From Geminicoccaceae bacterium (GTDB lineage Bacteria; Pseudomonadota; Alphaproteobacteria; Geminicoccales; Geminicoccaceae), in the NCBI GenBank assembly GCA_020638495.1, contig JACKIN010000002.1, positions 310,001-374,000 on the forward strand: DNA of 64,000 bases, read 5' to 3'. Under the pieces are notes generated by a model. The model had not been told where the DNA came from. It made no database searches and worked only from the letters and a program-made list of their open reading frames with translations. Below are positions 1 through 8,635 of this stretch, in pieces. Positions within the stretch are counted from its first letter, which is position 1; the number at the start of each line of letters is the position of its first letter. Position numbers and translations under genes: made by a program.

Positions 1-678
1 CTCCAGCGCCCGCAGCGCCGGCTCGCCGGCGGTTCCGGCGCCCAGCGCCAGGATCGTGTCGATCGACGCGTCGGTCTCCATCGCCGCCTTGACCTTGGCG
101 GTGATCTCGGCCGGATCCATGGTCACCGGCAGGATCGTGACATTGCCGCCGAAGCCCTCGGCGAAGCCGGCGCAGCGCAGGTCGAGGGCGACATTGCCGA
201 CCTCCTGGTTGATGCAGATGCCATTCGAGCCGCCCATCGAGGCGAGCTCGGCGCCGGCGATCTTGCCTGCGTCGAACTCCGACTGGCCGACATGGAGCAG
301 GGCGCCGAGGCCATGCGCCACGTCCGAGCCCGAATTCATCGAGATGACGTTGATGCCGGCATCGACGGCGCGCTGGATCGACGGGCCGAGCGCGTCGGCA
401 TCGGGAATCGAGACGACGAGGCCATAGGGCTCCTGGTTGACCGCGGCGTCGATGAGCTGGCCCATCGCCACCATGTCGAAGGTCTCGGGTGCGCGGTAGT
501 CGACGTTGACCCCGTAGTCCCGGGCGGCCTCGTCGACGCCGTTCTTGACCACCGACCAGAACGGGTCGGAGGCCTGGCCGTGGCTGACCACGATGATGCT
601 GGTGTCCTGCGCCAGGGCGGTGCCGGCGGTCAGCACGGCGGCAAGAGCGGCAGCCGTGAGCGTTTTCGTCAAGGTCAT
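1..678 (-). CDS. Sugar (probably inositol) ABC transporter substrate-binding protein, partial
   Basis: The frame runs off the left window edge, so only the first 226 residues are seen. It begins with a signal peptide (MTLTKTLTAAALAAVLTAG, cleavage near ALA-QD) and continues as a type I periplasmic binding protein: VVSHGQASDPFWSVVKNG and DYRAPETFDMVAMGQLID are typical of the ribose/inositol-binding family. A strong GGAGG lies 5 bases before the ATG. It is divergent from an RpiR-type regulator and from iolC-iolB, and two GGAA-N6-TTCC operators lie in the shared upstream region. An IbpA-like inositol-binding role is inferred from this context; the exact sugar cannot be read from sequence. Permease and ATPase genes would lie outside the window. 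Confidence 0.85.
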   Translation of the reverse strand, partial: MTLTKTLTAAALAAVLTAGTALAQDTSIIVVSHGQASDPFWSVVKNGVDEAARDYGVNVDYRAPETFDMVAMGQLIDAAVNQEPYGLVVSIPDADALGPSIQRAVDAGINVISMNSGSDVAHGLGALLHVGQSEFDAGKIAGAELASMGGSNGICINQEVGNVALDLRCAGFAEGFGGNVTILPVTMDPAEITAKVKAAMETDASIDTILALGAGTAGEPALRALE

Positions 679-757
679 GGAAACCTCCCGGTTTGCTGAT
701 GCAGATCGCCTTGTCCGACAGCGCTGTCAGAACAGCGTTTCCATCTGCTTGGGTTTA

Positions 758-773
758 TGGAATACACATTCCA
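758..773. promoter_or_regulatory. Putative IolR/RpiR operator 1
   Basis: Perfect inverted repeat TGGAATACACATTCCA, fitting the GGAA-N6-TTCC pattern described for IolR repressors of rhizobial inositol genes. It lies between the divergent binding-protein gene and the regulator gene. Confidence 0.7.
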
Positions 774-791
774 GCGGAAGGTTCAAGCCCC

Positions 792-807
792 TGGAACAAG
801 AATTCCA
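792..807. promoter_or_regulatory. Putative IolR/RpiR operator 2
   Basis: Second inverted repeat, TGGAACAAGAATTCCA, again GGAA-N6-TTCC. Its centre is 34 bp (about three helical turns) from operator 1, so two dimers could bind on the same face. It is 33 bases before the regulator start, which suggests autoregulation. Confidence 0.7.
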
Positions 808-839
808 AATTCGCACCATCTGGAACGCGTGCGCCACCA

Positions 840-1685
840 ATGAAGCAGCCGCCCACCCTGATGCCCGAGAGCTTCAGCGATCTGGAGCAGCTCATTGCCG
901 CCCGGCATGGCGGCCTGAGCACGCGGCTCAAGGATATAGCGGCCTTCGTGCTCGCCCATCCCAACACCATAGCGCTGGAGACCGTCGCCACCGTCGCCGA
1001 GCAGGCCAGGGTGCCGCCTTCGGCGCTGGTGCGCTTCGCCCAGGCGCTCGGCTTCGACGGGTTCAGCGACATGCAGCGGCTCTTCCGGCTCAGGCTGGTC
1101 GAGCAGATGCCGAGCTACGCCGACCGGCTGGCGCAGCGCGAGAGCGGCGATGCGGCGCCGGGCGACAGCCTCGACCGGCTGGCCCAGGCAGCCCACCGGG
1201 CGATCGACGAGCTCGCGGTCGAGACGCCCCGCGCCGACCTCGCCGCCGCGGCCGACCGGCTCGCCGGGGCGAGGCGCATCCTCATCGTCGCCCAGCGGCG
1301 GAGCCTGCCGGTCGCCACCTATCTGCTCTACGGCCTGCTCAATCTCGAGCGCCCGGTCCAGCTCCTCGACAACCAGGGCGGGATGCTCGGCCAGCAGCTC
1401 AAGACGCTGGCCCGGGGCGATGTGCTGCTGGCCGCGAGCTATCGCCCCTATGCGCCAGAGACGCTCGAGGCGGTGCGTGCCGCCGAGGCGCAGGGTCTCG
1501 GCATCGTCGTGATCACCGACCTGCAGCTCAGCCCGCTCGCCGCGCACGGCCGGCCGACGCTCTTCGTCCGTGACGCCGAGATCCAGAATGTCCGCTCGCT
1601 GAGCGCTTCGATGTGCCTGGCGACGAGCCTCGTGATCGAGACCGGCAAGCGACTGGTGGGCGGCCGGGGCCGCCGACAGGAATAG
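840..1685 (+). CDS. MurR/RpiR-family transcriptional regulator (probable inositol repressor IolR)
   Basis: 281-residue regulator. The N-terminal HTH_6 domain (about residues 1-80; KDIAAFVLAHPNTIALETVA, then FAQALGFDGFSDMQRLFRL) is followed by a SIS sugar-phosphate-binding domain (about 115-255; RRILIVAQRRSLPVATYLLY). The ATG at 840 was chosen because it keeps the whole HTH domain and lies after both upstream operators; an ATG at 861 is an alternative. Between the divergent binding-protein gene and iolC-iolB, it is the likely repressor of inositol uptake and catabolism, with an inositol-derived keto-deoxygluconate phosphate as plausible effector. A third operator overlaps its stop codon. The family is clear; the IolR assignment rests on neighbours and operators. 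Confidence 0.88.
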   Translation: MKQPPTLMPESFSDLEQLIAARHGGLSTRLKDIAAFVLAHPNTIALETVATVAEQARVPPSALVRFAQALGFDGFSDMQRLFRLRLVEQMPSYADRLAQRESGDAAPGDSLDRLAQAAHRAIDELAVETPRADLAAAADRLAGARRILIVAQRRSLPVATYLLYGLLNLERPVQLLDNQGGMLGQQLKTLARGDVLLAASYRPYAPETLEAVRAAEAQGLGIVVITDLQLSPLAAHGRPTLFVRDAEIQNVRSLSASMCLATSLVIETGKRLVGGRGRRQE

Positions 1686-1692
1686 GCATTCC
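1679..1692. promoter_or_regulatory. Putative IolR/RpiR operator 3
   Basis: GGAATAGGCATTCC, a perfect GGAA-N6-TTCC palindrome that includes the regulator's TAG stop codon and lies 67 bases before the iolC start. Confidence 0.7.
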
Positions 1693-1708
1693 AGGCTTGA
1701 ACAGCGCT

Positions 1709-1722
1709 GGAATGCATGTTTC
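1709..1722. promoter_or_regulatory. Imperfect IolR/RpiR operator 4
   Basis: GGAATGCATGTTTC matches GGAA-N6-TTCC with one mismatch (TTTC). It is centred 30 bp from operator 3 and 36 bases before iolC, so the upstream regions of both divergent units carry paired sites. Confidence 0.5.
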
Positions 1723-1758
1723 ATTGGGTGGTATCAGGGAACCGCCGAAAGCCGACCC

Positions 1759-3708
1759 ATGCCGAATGATGCGCCCGTATCCGACCCCGTGCTCCCCCCT
1801 GCGCTCGACGTCGTGACCATCGGCCGCTCGTCGGTCGATCTCTATGGCGAGCAGGCCGGCGGGCGGCTCGAGGACATGTCGAGCTTCGCCAAGTATGTCG
1901 GTGGCTGCCCGACGAACATCGCCATCGGCACGGCCAAGCTCGGCCTGCACTCCGGGCTGATCACCGCTGTCGGCGACGAGCACATGGGCCGGTTCGTCAA
2001 GGAGGAGGTCGAGCGCTGGGGGGTCGACACCGGCCGCCTCAAGACCGACCCCGCGCGCCTCACCTCGCTCGTCATCCTCGGCATTCGCGACGAGCACAGC
2101 TTTCCCTTGATCTTCTTCCGTGAGAACTGCGCGGATTCGGCGCTGGACGAGGGCGACATCGACGAAGCCTATATCGCCGGGGCGAAGGCCGTCGTCGTCA
2201 CCGGCACGCATTTCTCCAGGCCCAATCTCGACCGCGCCTCGCGCAAGGCGGCGACCGTCGCCCGGGCGAAGGGTCGCAAGGTGATCCTCGACATCGATTA
2301 CCGGCCGGTGCTCTGGGGCCTCACCGGGCACGGCCTCGGCGAGGAGCGCTTCGTCGAGAGCGGCAACGTCTCGGCCCATCTCCAGACCATCCTGCCGCTC
2401 TGCGACGTCGTCGTCGGCACCGAGGAGGAGCTGCACATCGCCGGCGGCTCGACCGACACGCTGGCCGCCATCCGCACCGTGCGCGAGCACGCGCCCGATG
2501 CGCTGATCGTCTGCAAGCGGGGGCCGATGGGCTGCGTCGCCTTTCCGGGCGCCATTCCGGACGACATCGAAGAGGGGATCAAGGGGCCGGGCTTTCCGGT
2601 CGACGTCTACAACGTGCTGGGTGCCGGCGACGCCTTCATGAGCGGCTTCCTGCGGGGCTACCTGCGCGACCTGCCGGTCCTGGAATGCTGCCGGTTGGCC
2701 AATGCCTGCGGCGCCTTCGCCGTCTCGCGCCACGGCTGCGCGCCGGCCATTCCCTCCTGGATCGAGCTCAGCCACTTCCTCGAGCACGGCTCGCCCGAGC
2801 GGGCGCTGAGGAAGGACCGCACGCTCGAGCAGCTGCACTGGAGCACCAACCGCGAGCGGCACTTCCCGCAGGTGCTGGCCTTCGCCTTCGACCACCGCAG
2901 CCAGCTCGAGGCGATCGCCGACGAGGCGGGGGTCAGCCGGCCGCATATCGCCCACTTCAAGTCCTTGTGCTGGCTGGCGGTGGAGCGGCAGCGGCAGGGC
3001 CGGAGCGATCTCGGCATCCTGCTCGACGGCCGCTATGGCGGCGCCACGCTGCCGCGGGCGACCGGCCAGGGCATCTGGATCGGCCGGCCGATCGAGCAGC
3101 CGGGCTCCCGGCCGCTGCGCTTCGACGACGGGCCCGACCTCGGGCGGGTGTTGCGCGAATGGCCGCGCGAGCATTGCGTCAAGTGCCTCGCCTTCTACCA
3201 CCCGGACGATCCGGCGGAGCTGCGGGAGCTCCAGGTCGAGCGGCTGCAGATCCTCCAGGACGCGGCCCGCGGCACCTTCCACGACCTGCTGATCGAGATC
3301 ATCGCCAGCAAGTCGGGCCTGCCGGAGGAAACGACGACGCTCGCCCGCGCGATCCGCCAGCTCTACGGGGCCGGGCTTTTCCCGGACTGGTGGAAGCTGC
3401 CGGATCCCGGCAGCGACGCGGCCTGGCGGGCCGTCGCCGACACCGTGGGCGCCTACGACCCGCATTGCCGGGGCATCCTGCTGCTCGGCCTCGAGGCACC
3501 CGAGGCGACCCTCGAGGAGGCCTTCCGGCGGGCCGCCGATCAGCCGATCTGCAAGGGCTTCGCCGTCGGCCGGAGCATCTTCGGCTCGGCCGCGCTCGAC
3601 TGGTTTTCAGGGAAGATCGACGACGCTGCGGCCATCGACCGGATGGCCGCCACCTATGGACGACTGATCGAGGCCTGGGACCGGGCCCGTGCCGGAGGAA
3701 GCACATGA
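1759..3708 (+). CDS. iolC: 5-dehydro-2-deoxygluconokinase fused to DUF2090 aldolase-like domain (IolC-DUF2090)
   Basis: 649-residue two-domain protein of myo-inositol catabolism. Residues about 15-335 are a PfkB-type kinase: FAKYVGGCPTNIAIGTAKLG near the N-terminus and the catalytic NVLGAGDAFMSGF, with base Asp near 291. It phosphorylates 2-deoxy-5-keto-D-gluconate. Residues about 350-645 match DUF2090 (HFPQVLAFAFDHRSQLEAIA, FAVGRSIFG), the type I aldolase-like domain that cleaves the 6-phosphate in species lacking a separate iolJ. IolC alone is about 330 residues; fused forms near 640 are known in alphaproteobacteria. The ATG follows the operator pair. The gene ends in an ATGA overlap with iolB, so the two are translationally coupled. 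Confidence 0.92.
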   Translation: MPNDAPVSDPVLPPALDVVTIGRSSVDLYGEQAGGRLEDMSSFAKYVGGCPTNIAIGTAKLGLHSGLITAVGDEHMGRFVKEEVERWGVDTGRLKTDPARLTSLVILGIRDEHSFPLIFFRENCADSALDEGDIDEAYIAGAKAVVVTGTHFSRPNLDRASRKAATVARAKGRKVILDIDYRPVLWGLTGHGLGEERFVESGNVSAHLQTILPLCDVVVGTEEELHIAGGSTDTLAAIRTVREHAPDALIVCKRGPMGCVAFPGAIPDDIEEGIKGPGFPVDVYNVLGAGDAFMSGFLRGYLRDLPVLECCRLANACGAFAVSRHGCAPAIPSWIELSHFLEHGSPERALRKDRTLEQLHWSTNRERHFPQVLAFAFDHRSQLEAIADEAGVSRPHIAHFKSLCWLAVERQRQGRSDLGILLDGRYGGATLPRATGQGIWIGRPIEQPGSRPLRFDDGPDLGRVLREWPREHCVKCLAFYHPDDPAELRELQVERLQILQDAARGTFHDLLIEIIASKSGLPEETTTLARAIRQLYGAGLFPDWWKLPDPGSDAAWRAVADTVGAYDPHCRGILLLGLEAPEATLEEAFRRAADQPICKGFAVGRSIFGSAALDWFSGKIDDAAAIDRMAATYGRLIEAWDRARAGGST

Positions 3709-4502
3709 GCCGTCTGCTGTTGAAGAACCATGTCCCCGACGCCGCCGGGCTGGTCCACGAGGTGACGCCCGAAAGCGCCGGCTGGGGCCATGTCGGCTTC
3801 GCCCTGCACCGCCTCGCCAAAGGCCAGCGGCTGGAGGTCAAGGGCAGCGCCGACGAGACCTGCATCGTTCTCGTCACCGGCAGCGCCACGGTCGAGGCCG
3901 GGCCGCAGATCTTCCGCTCGATCGGCGGCCGCGCCAGCCCCTTCGAGGGCAAGCCGACCGCGGTCTACGTGCCGCGCGACACGGCCTTTGCGGTGATCGC
4001 CGAGAGCGAGCTCGAGCTGGCGCTCTGCACGGCACCGGGCGGCGGCGAGCACGGTGTCCGGCTGATCGGCCCGGACGACGTCGCCTACAGCAGGCGCGGC
4101 CAGGGGACCAACACGCGCCACGTCCACGACATCCTGCCGGAGACCGAGCCGGCGCATTCGCTCCTCGTCGTCGAGGTGGTGACCCCGGCGGGAGGCTGGT
4201 CGTCCTATCCCAGCCACAAGCACGACACCGACAACCTGCCGCACGAATCCCTGCTCGAGGAGATCTACTACCACCGCTTCCAGCCGCCCCAGGGCTTCGG
4301 CTTCCAGCGCGTCTACACCGACGACCGCTCGCTCGACGAGACGATGACCATCGAGGACGGCGATCTCGTCATGGTGCCCAAGGGCTACCACCCCTGCGGC
4401 ACCGCGCACGGCTACGACCTCTATTACCTCAACGTCATGGCCGGCCCGAAGCGCGCCTGGCGGATCAACACCGAGGAGTGCCACCGCTGGCTTCTAACCT
4501 GA
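3705..4502 (+). CDS. iolB: 5-deoxy-glucuronate isomerase
   Basis: 265 residues, full length for IolB, which converts 5-deoxy-D-glucuronate to 2-deoxy-5-keto-D-gluconate, the substrate of the upstream kinase. It is a double cupin: metal-ligand candidates are in YPSHKHDTDNLPHESLLEE (the H-H-E cluster characteristic of IolB) and a later His in VPKGYHPCGTAHGYDLYYL. The start overlaps the iolC stop as ATGA, with GGAGGAA 5 bases upstream. It converges on trkH with 3 bases between stop codons. iolD, iolE, iolG and iolA are not in the window. Confidence 0.95.
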   Translation: MSRLLLKNHVPDAAGLVHEVTPESAGWGHVGFALHRLAKGQRLEVKGSADETCIVLVTGSATVEAGPQIFRSIGGRASPFEGKPTAVYVPRDTAFAVIAESELELALCTAPGGGEHGVRLIGPDDVAYSRRGQGTNTRHVHDILPETEPAHSLLVVEVVTPAGGWSSYPSHKHDTDNLPHESLLEEIYYHRFQPPQGFGFQRVYTDDRSLDETMTIEDGDLVMVPKGYHPCGTAHGYDLYYLNVMAGPKRAWRINTEECHRWLLT

Positions 4503-4505
4503 GAC

Positions 4506-5951
4506 TCACCGCCGCCAGAAATCCGGGGTGAAGAGCAGGAGCACGGTGAAGATCTCGAGGCGGCCGAGCATCATGGCGAGGGCCAGGAGCCATTTGGCCG
4601 CGTCGGGCAGGCTGGCGAAGTTGCCGGCGGGGCCGATGATCGGGCCGAGGCCGGGGCCGACATTGGTGATGGCCGTGGCGCTGGCGGTGAGCGCCGTCAC
4701 CAGGTCGAGGCCCATCAGGCCGAGCAGCACGGTGAAGATGGCGACCATGCCGAGCAGGGCGGCGACGAAGGCGAGCACCGCACCCGGCACGTCCTCGGGC
4801 ACCCGACTGCCCCCATAGCGCAGCGGCACGACCTGGTGCTGGGCCACGAGACGGCGCAGCTTGAGGCGGATGAGCTGCCAGATGATCAGGTGGCGGTAGA
4901 CCTTGATCGCACCCGAGGTCGAGCCGGCGCAGCCGCCGAGGAACATGAGGACGAAGAAGACGGCTTCCGCACCCGGCCCCCAGAGCGTGTAGTCGGTGCT
5001 GGCGAAGCCGGTGGTCGTCACCACCGAGACGACGTTGAAGGCGGTGTGCTGCAGCGCCTCGTCGAACGCCATCTCCCGGGTGACGGCGAGCCAGGCGGCC
5101 TTGCTGCCGATGACCAGGAAGAAGAAGACGAAGAGTGCTTTGACCTGCGTGTCCCTCAGCAGGGCACCGCGGTCGCCGCGCAGGACCCGGATGTAGGCCA
5201 GGAAGGGCAAGGCGCCGGCGATCATGAAGATCGTGCCGATCCAGTGCGTCAGCGGGCGCTGGAAATAGCCGAAGCTCAGGTCGTGGGTCGAGTAGCCGCC
5301 GGTGGAGAGTGTCGCCATGGCGTGGTTGACGGCATCGAAGACGCTCATCTCGGCGAGCGCGTAGGCCACGGCGCAGGCGATGGTGAGGCCGAGATAGACG
5401 AGGCCGATGGATGCCACCATGTGGAAGGCGCGCGGCACCACCTTCTCCGACTGCTCCGAGCTCTCCGTGCGGAAGAGCTGCATGCCGCCGATCCGCAGGA
5501 ACGGCAGCAGCACGATCGCCATGACGATGATGCCGATGCCGCCGAGCCATTGCAGCAGCGAGCGCCAGAGCAGGATGCCGGGCGGCAGGCCGTCCAGGCC
5601 GGCAAGGACCGTCGAGCCGGTCGTGGTCAGGCCGGACATCGCCTCGAAGAAGGCGTCCGTGTAGCCGTGGCCGAGGCCGATCATCGGCAGGGCGGCGAAG
5701 GCGGGCACGACCACCCAGGTCAGCGCGGTCAGGAGGAAGGCCTGGCGCAGGTCGAGCTGGAACGCCCCCGGCCGCGAGGTGACCAGGATCAGCATGCCGC
5801 CGAAGAAGCCTGCGATCGCCGCCGAGACGACGAAGGAGAGCCAGTCCGGGTTGCCCGCGGTCACGTCGACCAAGGCCGGCACCAGCATCACCAGGGCCAG
5901 CACCCCGAGGAGGAGCCCGATCACCCGCGCGACCGGACCGAGCTCGATCAT
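4506..5951 (-). CDS. trkH: TrkH-family potassium uptake protein
   Basis: 481 residues, normal for TrkH, with about ten hydrophobic segments. Four pore-loop repeats supply the K+ filter, each centred on a glycine: MSGLTTTGSTVL, MATLSTGGYSTHD, VSVVTTTGFASTDY and ATAITNVGPGLGPIIGP. The inner-membrane subunit normally works with cytosolic TrkA, which is not nearby. It heads a minus-strand ion/osmolyte group: two Usp proteins, a BCCT carrier and a cation/proton antiporter all lie upstream on the same strand, with gaps of 19 to 180 bases. Co-regulation in osmotic adaptation is inferred. Confidence 0.93.
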   Translation of the reverse strand: MIELGPVARVIGLLLGVLALVMLVPALVDVTAGNPDWLSFVVSAAIAGFFGGMLILVTSRPGAFQLDLRQAFLLTALTWVVVPAFAALPMIGLGHGYTDAFFEAMSGLTTTGSTVLAGLDGLPPGILLWRSLLQWLGGIGIIVMAIVLLPFLRIGGMQLFRTESSEQSEKVVPRAFHMVASIGLVYLGLTIACAVAYALAEMSVFDAVNHAMATLSTGGYSTHDLSFGYFQRPLTHWIGTIFMIAGALPFLAYIRVLRGDRGALLRDTQVKALFVFFFLVIGSKAAWLAVTREMAFDEALQHTAFNVVSVVTTTGFASTDYTLWGPGAEAVFFVLMFLGGCAGSTSGAIKVYRHLIIWQLIRLKLRRLVAQHQVVPLRYGGSRVPEDVPGAVLAFVAALLGMVAIFTVLLGLMGLDLVTALTASATAITNVGPGLGPIIGPAGNFASLPDAAKWLLALAMMLGRLEIFTVLLLFTPDFWRR

Positions 5952-5970
5952 GGCGGTGCCCGGGCTCTTG

Positions 5971-6372
5971 CTAGCGGACCACCCAGACGGAGCAGCCGGC
6001 CTGCAGCGCCACCTGCGCCGCGTTCGAGTGGTCGAGCGATTCGTCCGCCTGCGGCATGTGCGTGCCCATGACGATCAGATCGGCCCCCACCTCAGCGGCG
6101 GCGTGGCAGATCTCGCGCACCGGGTCGCCCCAGTCGGCGCGGACATGCGCCTCGACGGTGATGTCGTCGGCGAAGCGCCCGGCGACGAAGTCGTGCAGCG
6201 CCGGCAGGTAGGTTTCCGGCAGCGTCGCCGGGTCGGCGGCGGCCGGCGGCGCCACCCAGAGCACGGCGAGCGTGGCGCCGTAGCGCCGGGCCAGGTCCTC
6301 GGCGGCGTCGATGGCGTGCCGCCAGGCCTCGGGGCTGGTCAGGTCGATCGGCAGGAGGATCTTCTGGGGCAA
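5971..6372 (-). CDS. Universal stress protein (UspA family)
   Basis: 133-residue single Usp domain starting MPQKILLPIDLTSPEAWRHA. The family's nucleotide-binding G-x2-G-x9-G-S/T motif is poorly kept: after VMGTHMPQ the sequence reads SLDHSNAAQVALQAGCSVWV, so ATP binding is doubtful. It lies 19 bases upstream of trkH and downstream of a second Usp gene and a BCCT carrier. By analogy with TeaD beside TeaABC, it may modulate the transporters; that is inference. Confidence 0.9.
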   Translation of the reverse strand: MPQKILLPIDLTSPEAWRHAIDAAEDLARRYGATLAVLWVAPPAAADPATLPETYLPALHDFVAGRFADDITVEAHVRADWGDPVREICHAAAEVGADLIVMGTHMPQADESLDHSNAAQVALQAGCSVWVVR

Positions 6373-6447
6373 GGTCCGGCGCTCCGCTCAGGGGCCGGTG
6401 AGGCGCTCGCCGGCCAGGGCCATCATGCCACGGCCGGCAGGCCGCTG

Positions 6448-6861
6448 CTACCGGACGACGAAGACCGAGATCTTGGCGTGGCTCGCGATCCAGCCGGCAT
6501 TGGAGCTGATCAGGTGCTCCTTGATGCCCGGAATGTGCGAGGCCATGACCACGAGATCGGCATCGATCTCCTTGAACGTCTTCAGCAGATCGCGATCGAG
6601 GTCGACCGCCGGATCGAGGCTGACCAGCGACCTGGCCCTGGCGTCGATGCCGAGTGCGGTACCGCGCTCGGCGGCGAACTGCTCGAGCTTGCCCTTGAAC
6701 TCCTTCGGCGTGTGCGCGACGCTCGACGGGGTCTCGGTCGTCGCCCCCACGTAATAGAGCGTGGCACCGTAGGCCTTGGCCAGGTCCGCCGCCGTTTCCA
6801 GCGCCTTGGTCAACCGGTCGACATGGGCGAGGTCGACCGGCACGGCAATCACCTTGTACAT
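6448..6861 (-). CDS. Universal stress protein (UspA family)
   Basis: 137-residue single Usp domain starting MYKVIAVPVDLAHVDRLTKA. The C-terminal part reads VVMASHIPGIKEHLISSNAG and ends ISVFVVR, the form often found encoded beside osmolyte carriers. The canonical glycine-rich ATP loop is replaced here too. An ATTCTCCTTGTCCC context gives an AGGAGAAT site before its ATG on the minus strand. It lies 21 bases after the BCCT gene, so the two are probably co-transcribed. Confidence 0.92.
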   Translation of the reverse strand: MYKVIAVPVDLAHVDRLTKALETAADLAKAYGATLYYVGATTETPSSVAHTPKEFKGKLEQFAAERGTALGIDARARSLVSLDPAVDLDRDLLKTFKEIDADLVVMASHIPGIKEHLISSNAGWIASHAKISVFVVR

Positions 6862-6882
6862 CGAATTCTCCTTGTCCCGTCC

Positions 6883-8457
6883 CTAGCGCGCCATCTGCGG
6901 ATCCGCGCGGAGCCCTTTGAACAGGCACCAGCACATCGCGACGAGGACGACGGCGAAGGGGAAGCCCGTCGCGATCGCCGCTCCCTGGAGCGAGGCCAGC
7001 CCGCCGCCGAGCAGGAGGGCGATGGCGACGAGGCCCTCGAAGGTCGCCCAGAAGACCCGCTGCGCCACCGGTGCATCGGTCTTGCCGCCGGCGGTGATGG
7101 TGTCGATGACGAGCGAGCCCGAATCCGAGGAGGTGACGAAGAAGACGATCACCAGGACGATGCCGAGGAAGGAGGAGACCATGGTGAGCGGCAGGACCTC
7201 GAGCATCTTGAAGAGCGAGAGCTCGGGCACGTAGGCGGCGACCGTCTCGGCCACGCCCTGGTAGTTGTCGTTCACGATCTGGTCGATGGCGGTGCCGCCG
7301 AAGGCGGTCATCCAGAGGATCGAGACCAGGGTCGGGATGATCAGCACGCAGGTGATGAACTCGCGCACCGTCCGTCCCCGGCTGACCCGGGCGATGAACA
7401 TGCCGACGAACGGCGACCACGAGATCCACCAGGCCCAGTAGAAGGTCGTCCAGCCGTGCATGAAGGCGGTGTCATCGCGACCGAAGGGGTTGCTGAGTGG
7501 CAAGAGGTCGGCGGCATAGTGCCCGGCATTGGCGAAGAAGCCGGTGAGCAGGGCGATCGTCGGACCGGCGATGATGACGAAGAGCAGCAAGGCGAGCGCC
7601 AGCACCATGTTGATCTCGGAGAGCCGCTTCACGCCGGCCTCGAGCCCGGCGACGACCGAGATCAGCGCCACCGCGGTGATGGCGATGATCAGCGCCACCT
7701 TGGTGACGTCGGTCGCCGGAATGCCGAAGAGGTACTCGAGCCCGGCGGAGGCCTGCTCCGCACCGAAGCCGAGCGAGGTGGCGAGGCCGAAGAGCGTCGC
7801 GAACACCGCCAGCGTGTCGATGATGTGCCCGGGCCAGCCCCAGACCCGGTCGCCGAGCAGCGGGTAGAAGGCCGAGCGGATGGTGAGCGGCAGGCCGTTG
7901 TTGAAGGTGAAGAAGGCGAGGGAGAGCGCCACCACCGCATAGATCGCCCAGGGATGCAGGCCCCAGTGGAAGATGGTGGCGGCCATGCCCATGGCGCGCG
8001 CCGCCTCCACGTCCTCCGGGTTCACGCCCAGGGGCGGGTTCTGGAAATGGTAGACCGGCTCGAGCACGCCGAAGAACATGAGGCCGATGCCCATGCCGGC
8101 GGCGAACAGCATGGCGAACCAGCCGGCATAGGAGAAATCGGGCGTGGCGTCGGCGCCGCCGAGCCTGATCCGCCCCCATGGCGAGATGACCAGGAAGAGG
8201 CAGAACAGCACGAAGATGTTGGCCGCCGACATGAACACCCAGTCGAAGGTCGAGGTCAGCCAGGGCCGCAGCCAGCCGAAGAACGCCGCGGTGCCCTCCT
8301 GGAACATCAGCGTGAAGATCACGAATCCCACAATCGTCACCGCCGAGATCATGAAGACCGGATTGTGGATATCGAGACCCAGGATCTGGACGTTGTCTTG
8401 CCCGACCTCGTAGTCGGTCGAATCGACAGTAAAGTCCGGTTGAACGGGTTCGCTCAT
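6883..8457 (-). CDS. BCCT-family betaine/carnitine/choline transporter
   Basis: 524-residue carrier with about 12 membrane segments. Family hallmarks are TFYWAWWISWSPFVGMFIAR followed by VSRGRTVREF, the conserved TM8 substrate/ion-coupling stretch, and VFFVTSSDSGSLVIDTI. It takes up betaine-type osmolytes driven by Na+ or H+. The ATG at 8457 (MSEPVQPDFTVDS) was chosen over upstream codons because a GGAG lies 9 bases before it and the 56 residues further upstream look non-coding. The long C-terminal osmosensing domain of BetP is absent. Two Usp genes and trkH follow on the same strand. Confidence 0.93.
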   Translation of the reverse strand: MSEPVQPDFTVDSTDYEVGQDNVQILGLDIHNPVFMISAVTIVGFVIFTLMFQEGTAAFFGWLRPWLTSTFDWVFMSAANIFVLFCLFLVISPWGRIRLGGADATPDFSYAGWFAMLFAAGMGIGLMFFGVLEPVYHFQNPPLGVNPEDVEAARAMGMAATIFHWGLHPWAIYAVVALSLAFFTFNNGLPLTIRSAFYPLLGDRVWGWPGHIIDTLAVFATLFGLATSLGFGAEQASAGLEYLFGIPATDVTKVALIIAITAVALISVVAGLEAGVKRLSEINMVLALALLLFVIIAGPTIALLTGFFANAGHYAADLLPLSNPFGRDDTAFMHGWTTFYWAWWISWSPFVGMFIARVSRGRTVREFITCVLIIPTLVSILWMTAFGGTAIDQIVNDNYQGVAETVAAYVPELSLFKMLEVLPLTMVSSFLGIVLVIVFFVTSSDSGSLVIDTITAGGKTDAPVAQRVFWATFEGLVAIALLLGGGLASLQGAAIATGFPFAVVLVAMCWCLFKGLRADPQMAR

Positions 8458-8635
8458 CAGGCATCTCCACGACGTAATAGGGGCATCGATTAGGTGCCCC
8501 GCGGCAAGGAAGCACGGAAAAGGCGGGCAATCTTGCCCGCCACCGGCAGCGCCGACCGATAATGCTCGGGTTACCCTAACATGACCAAACTGCAATGCAA
8601 CCGGTCCTGCCGGCCATGGCTTCACCCGGTCCCAT

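Noticed and set aside
1528..3465. A 645-codon open frame antisense to iolC
   Set aside because: Shadow of the iolC coding sequence, no homology-like features.
5779..8493. A 904-codon open frame on the plus strand opposite trkH, the Usp genes and the BCCT gene
   Set aside because: Composition is rich in Asp, Glu, Gly, His and Arg with no domain, and the opposite strand encodes clear families; a high-GC shadow frame.
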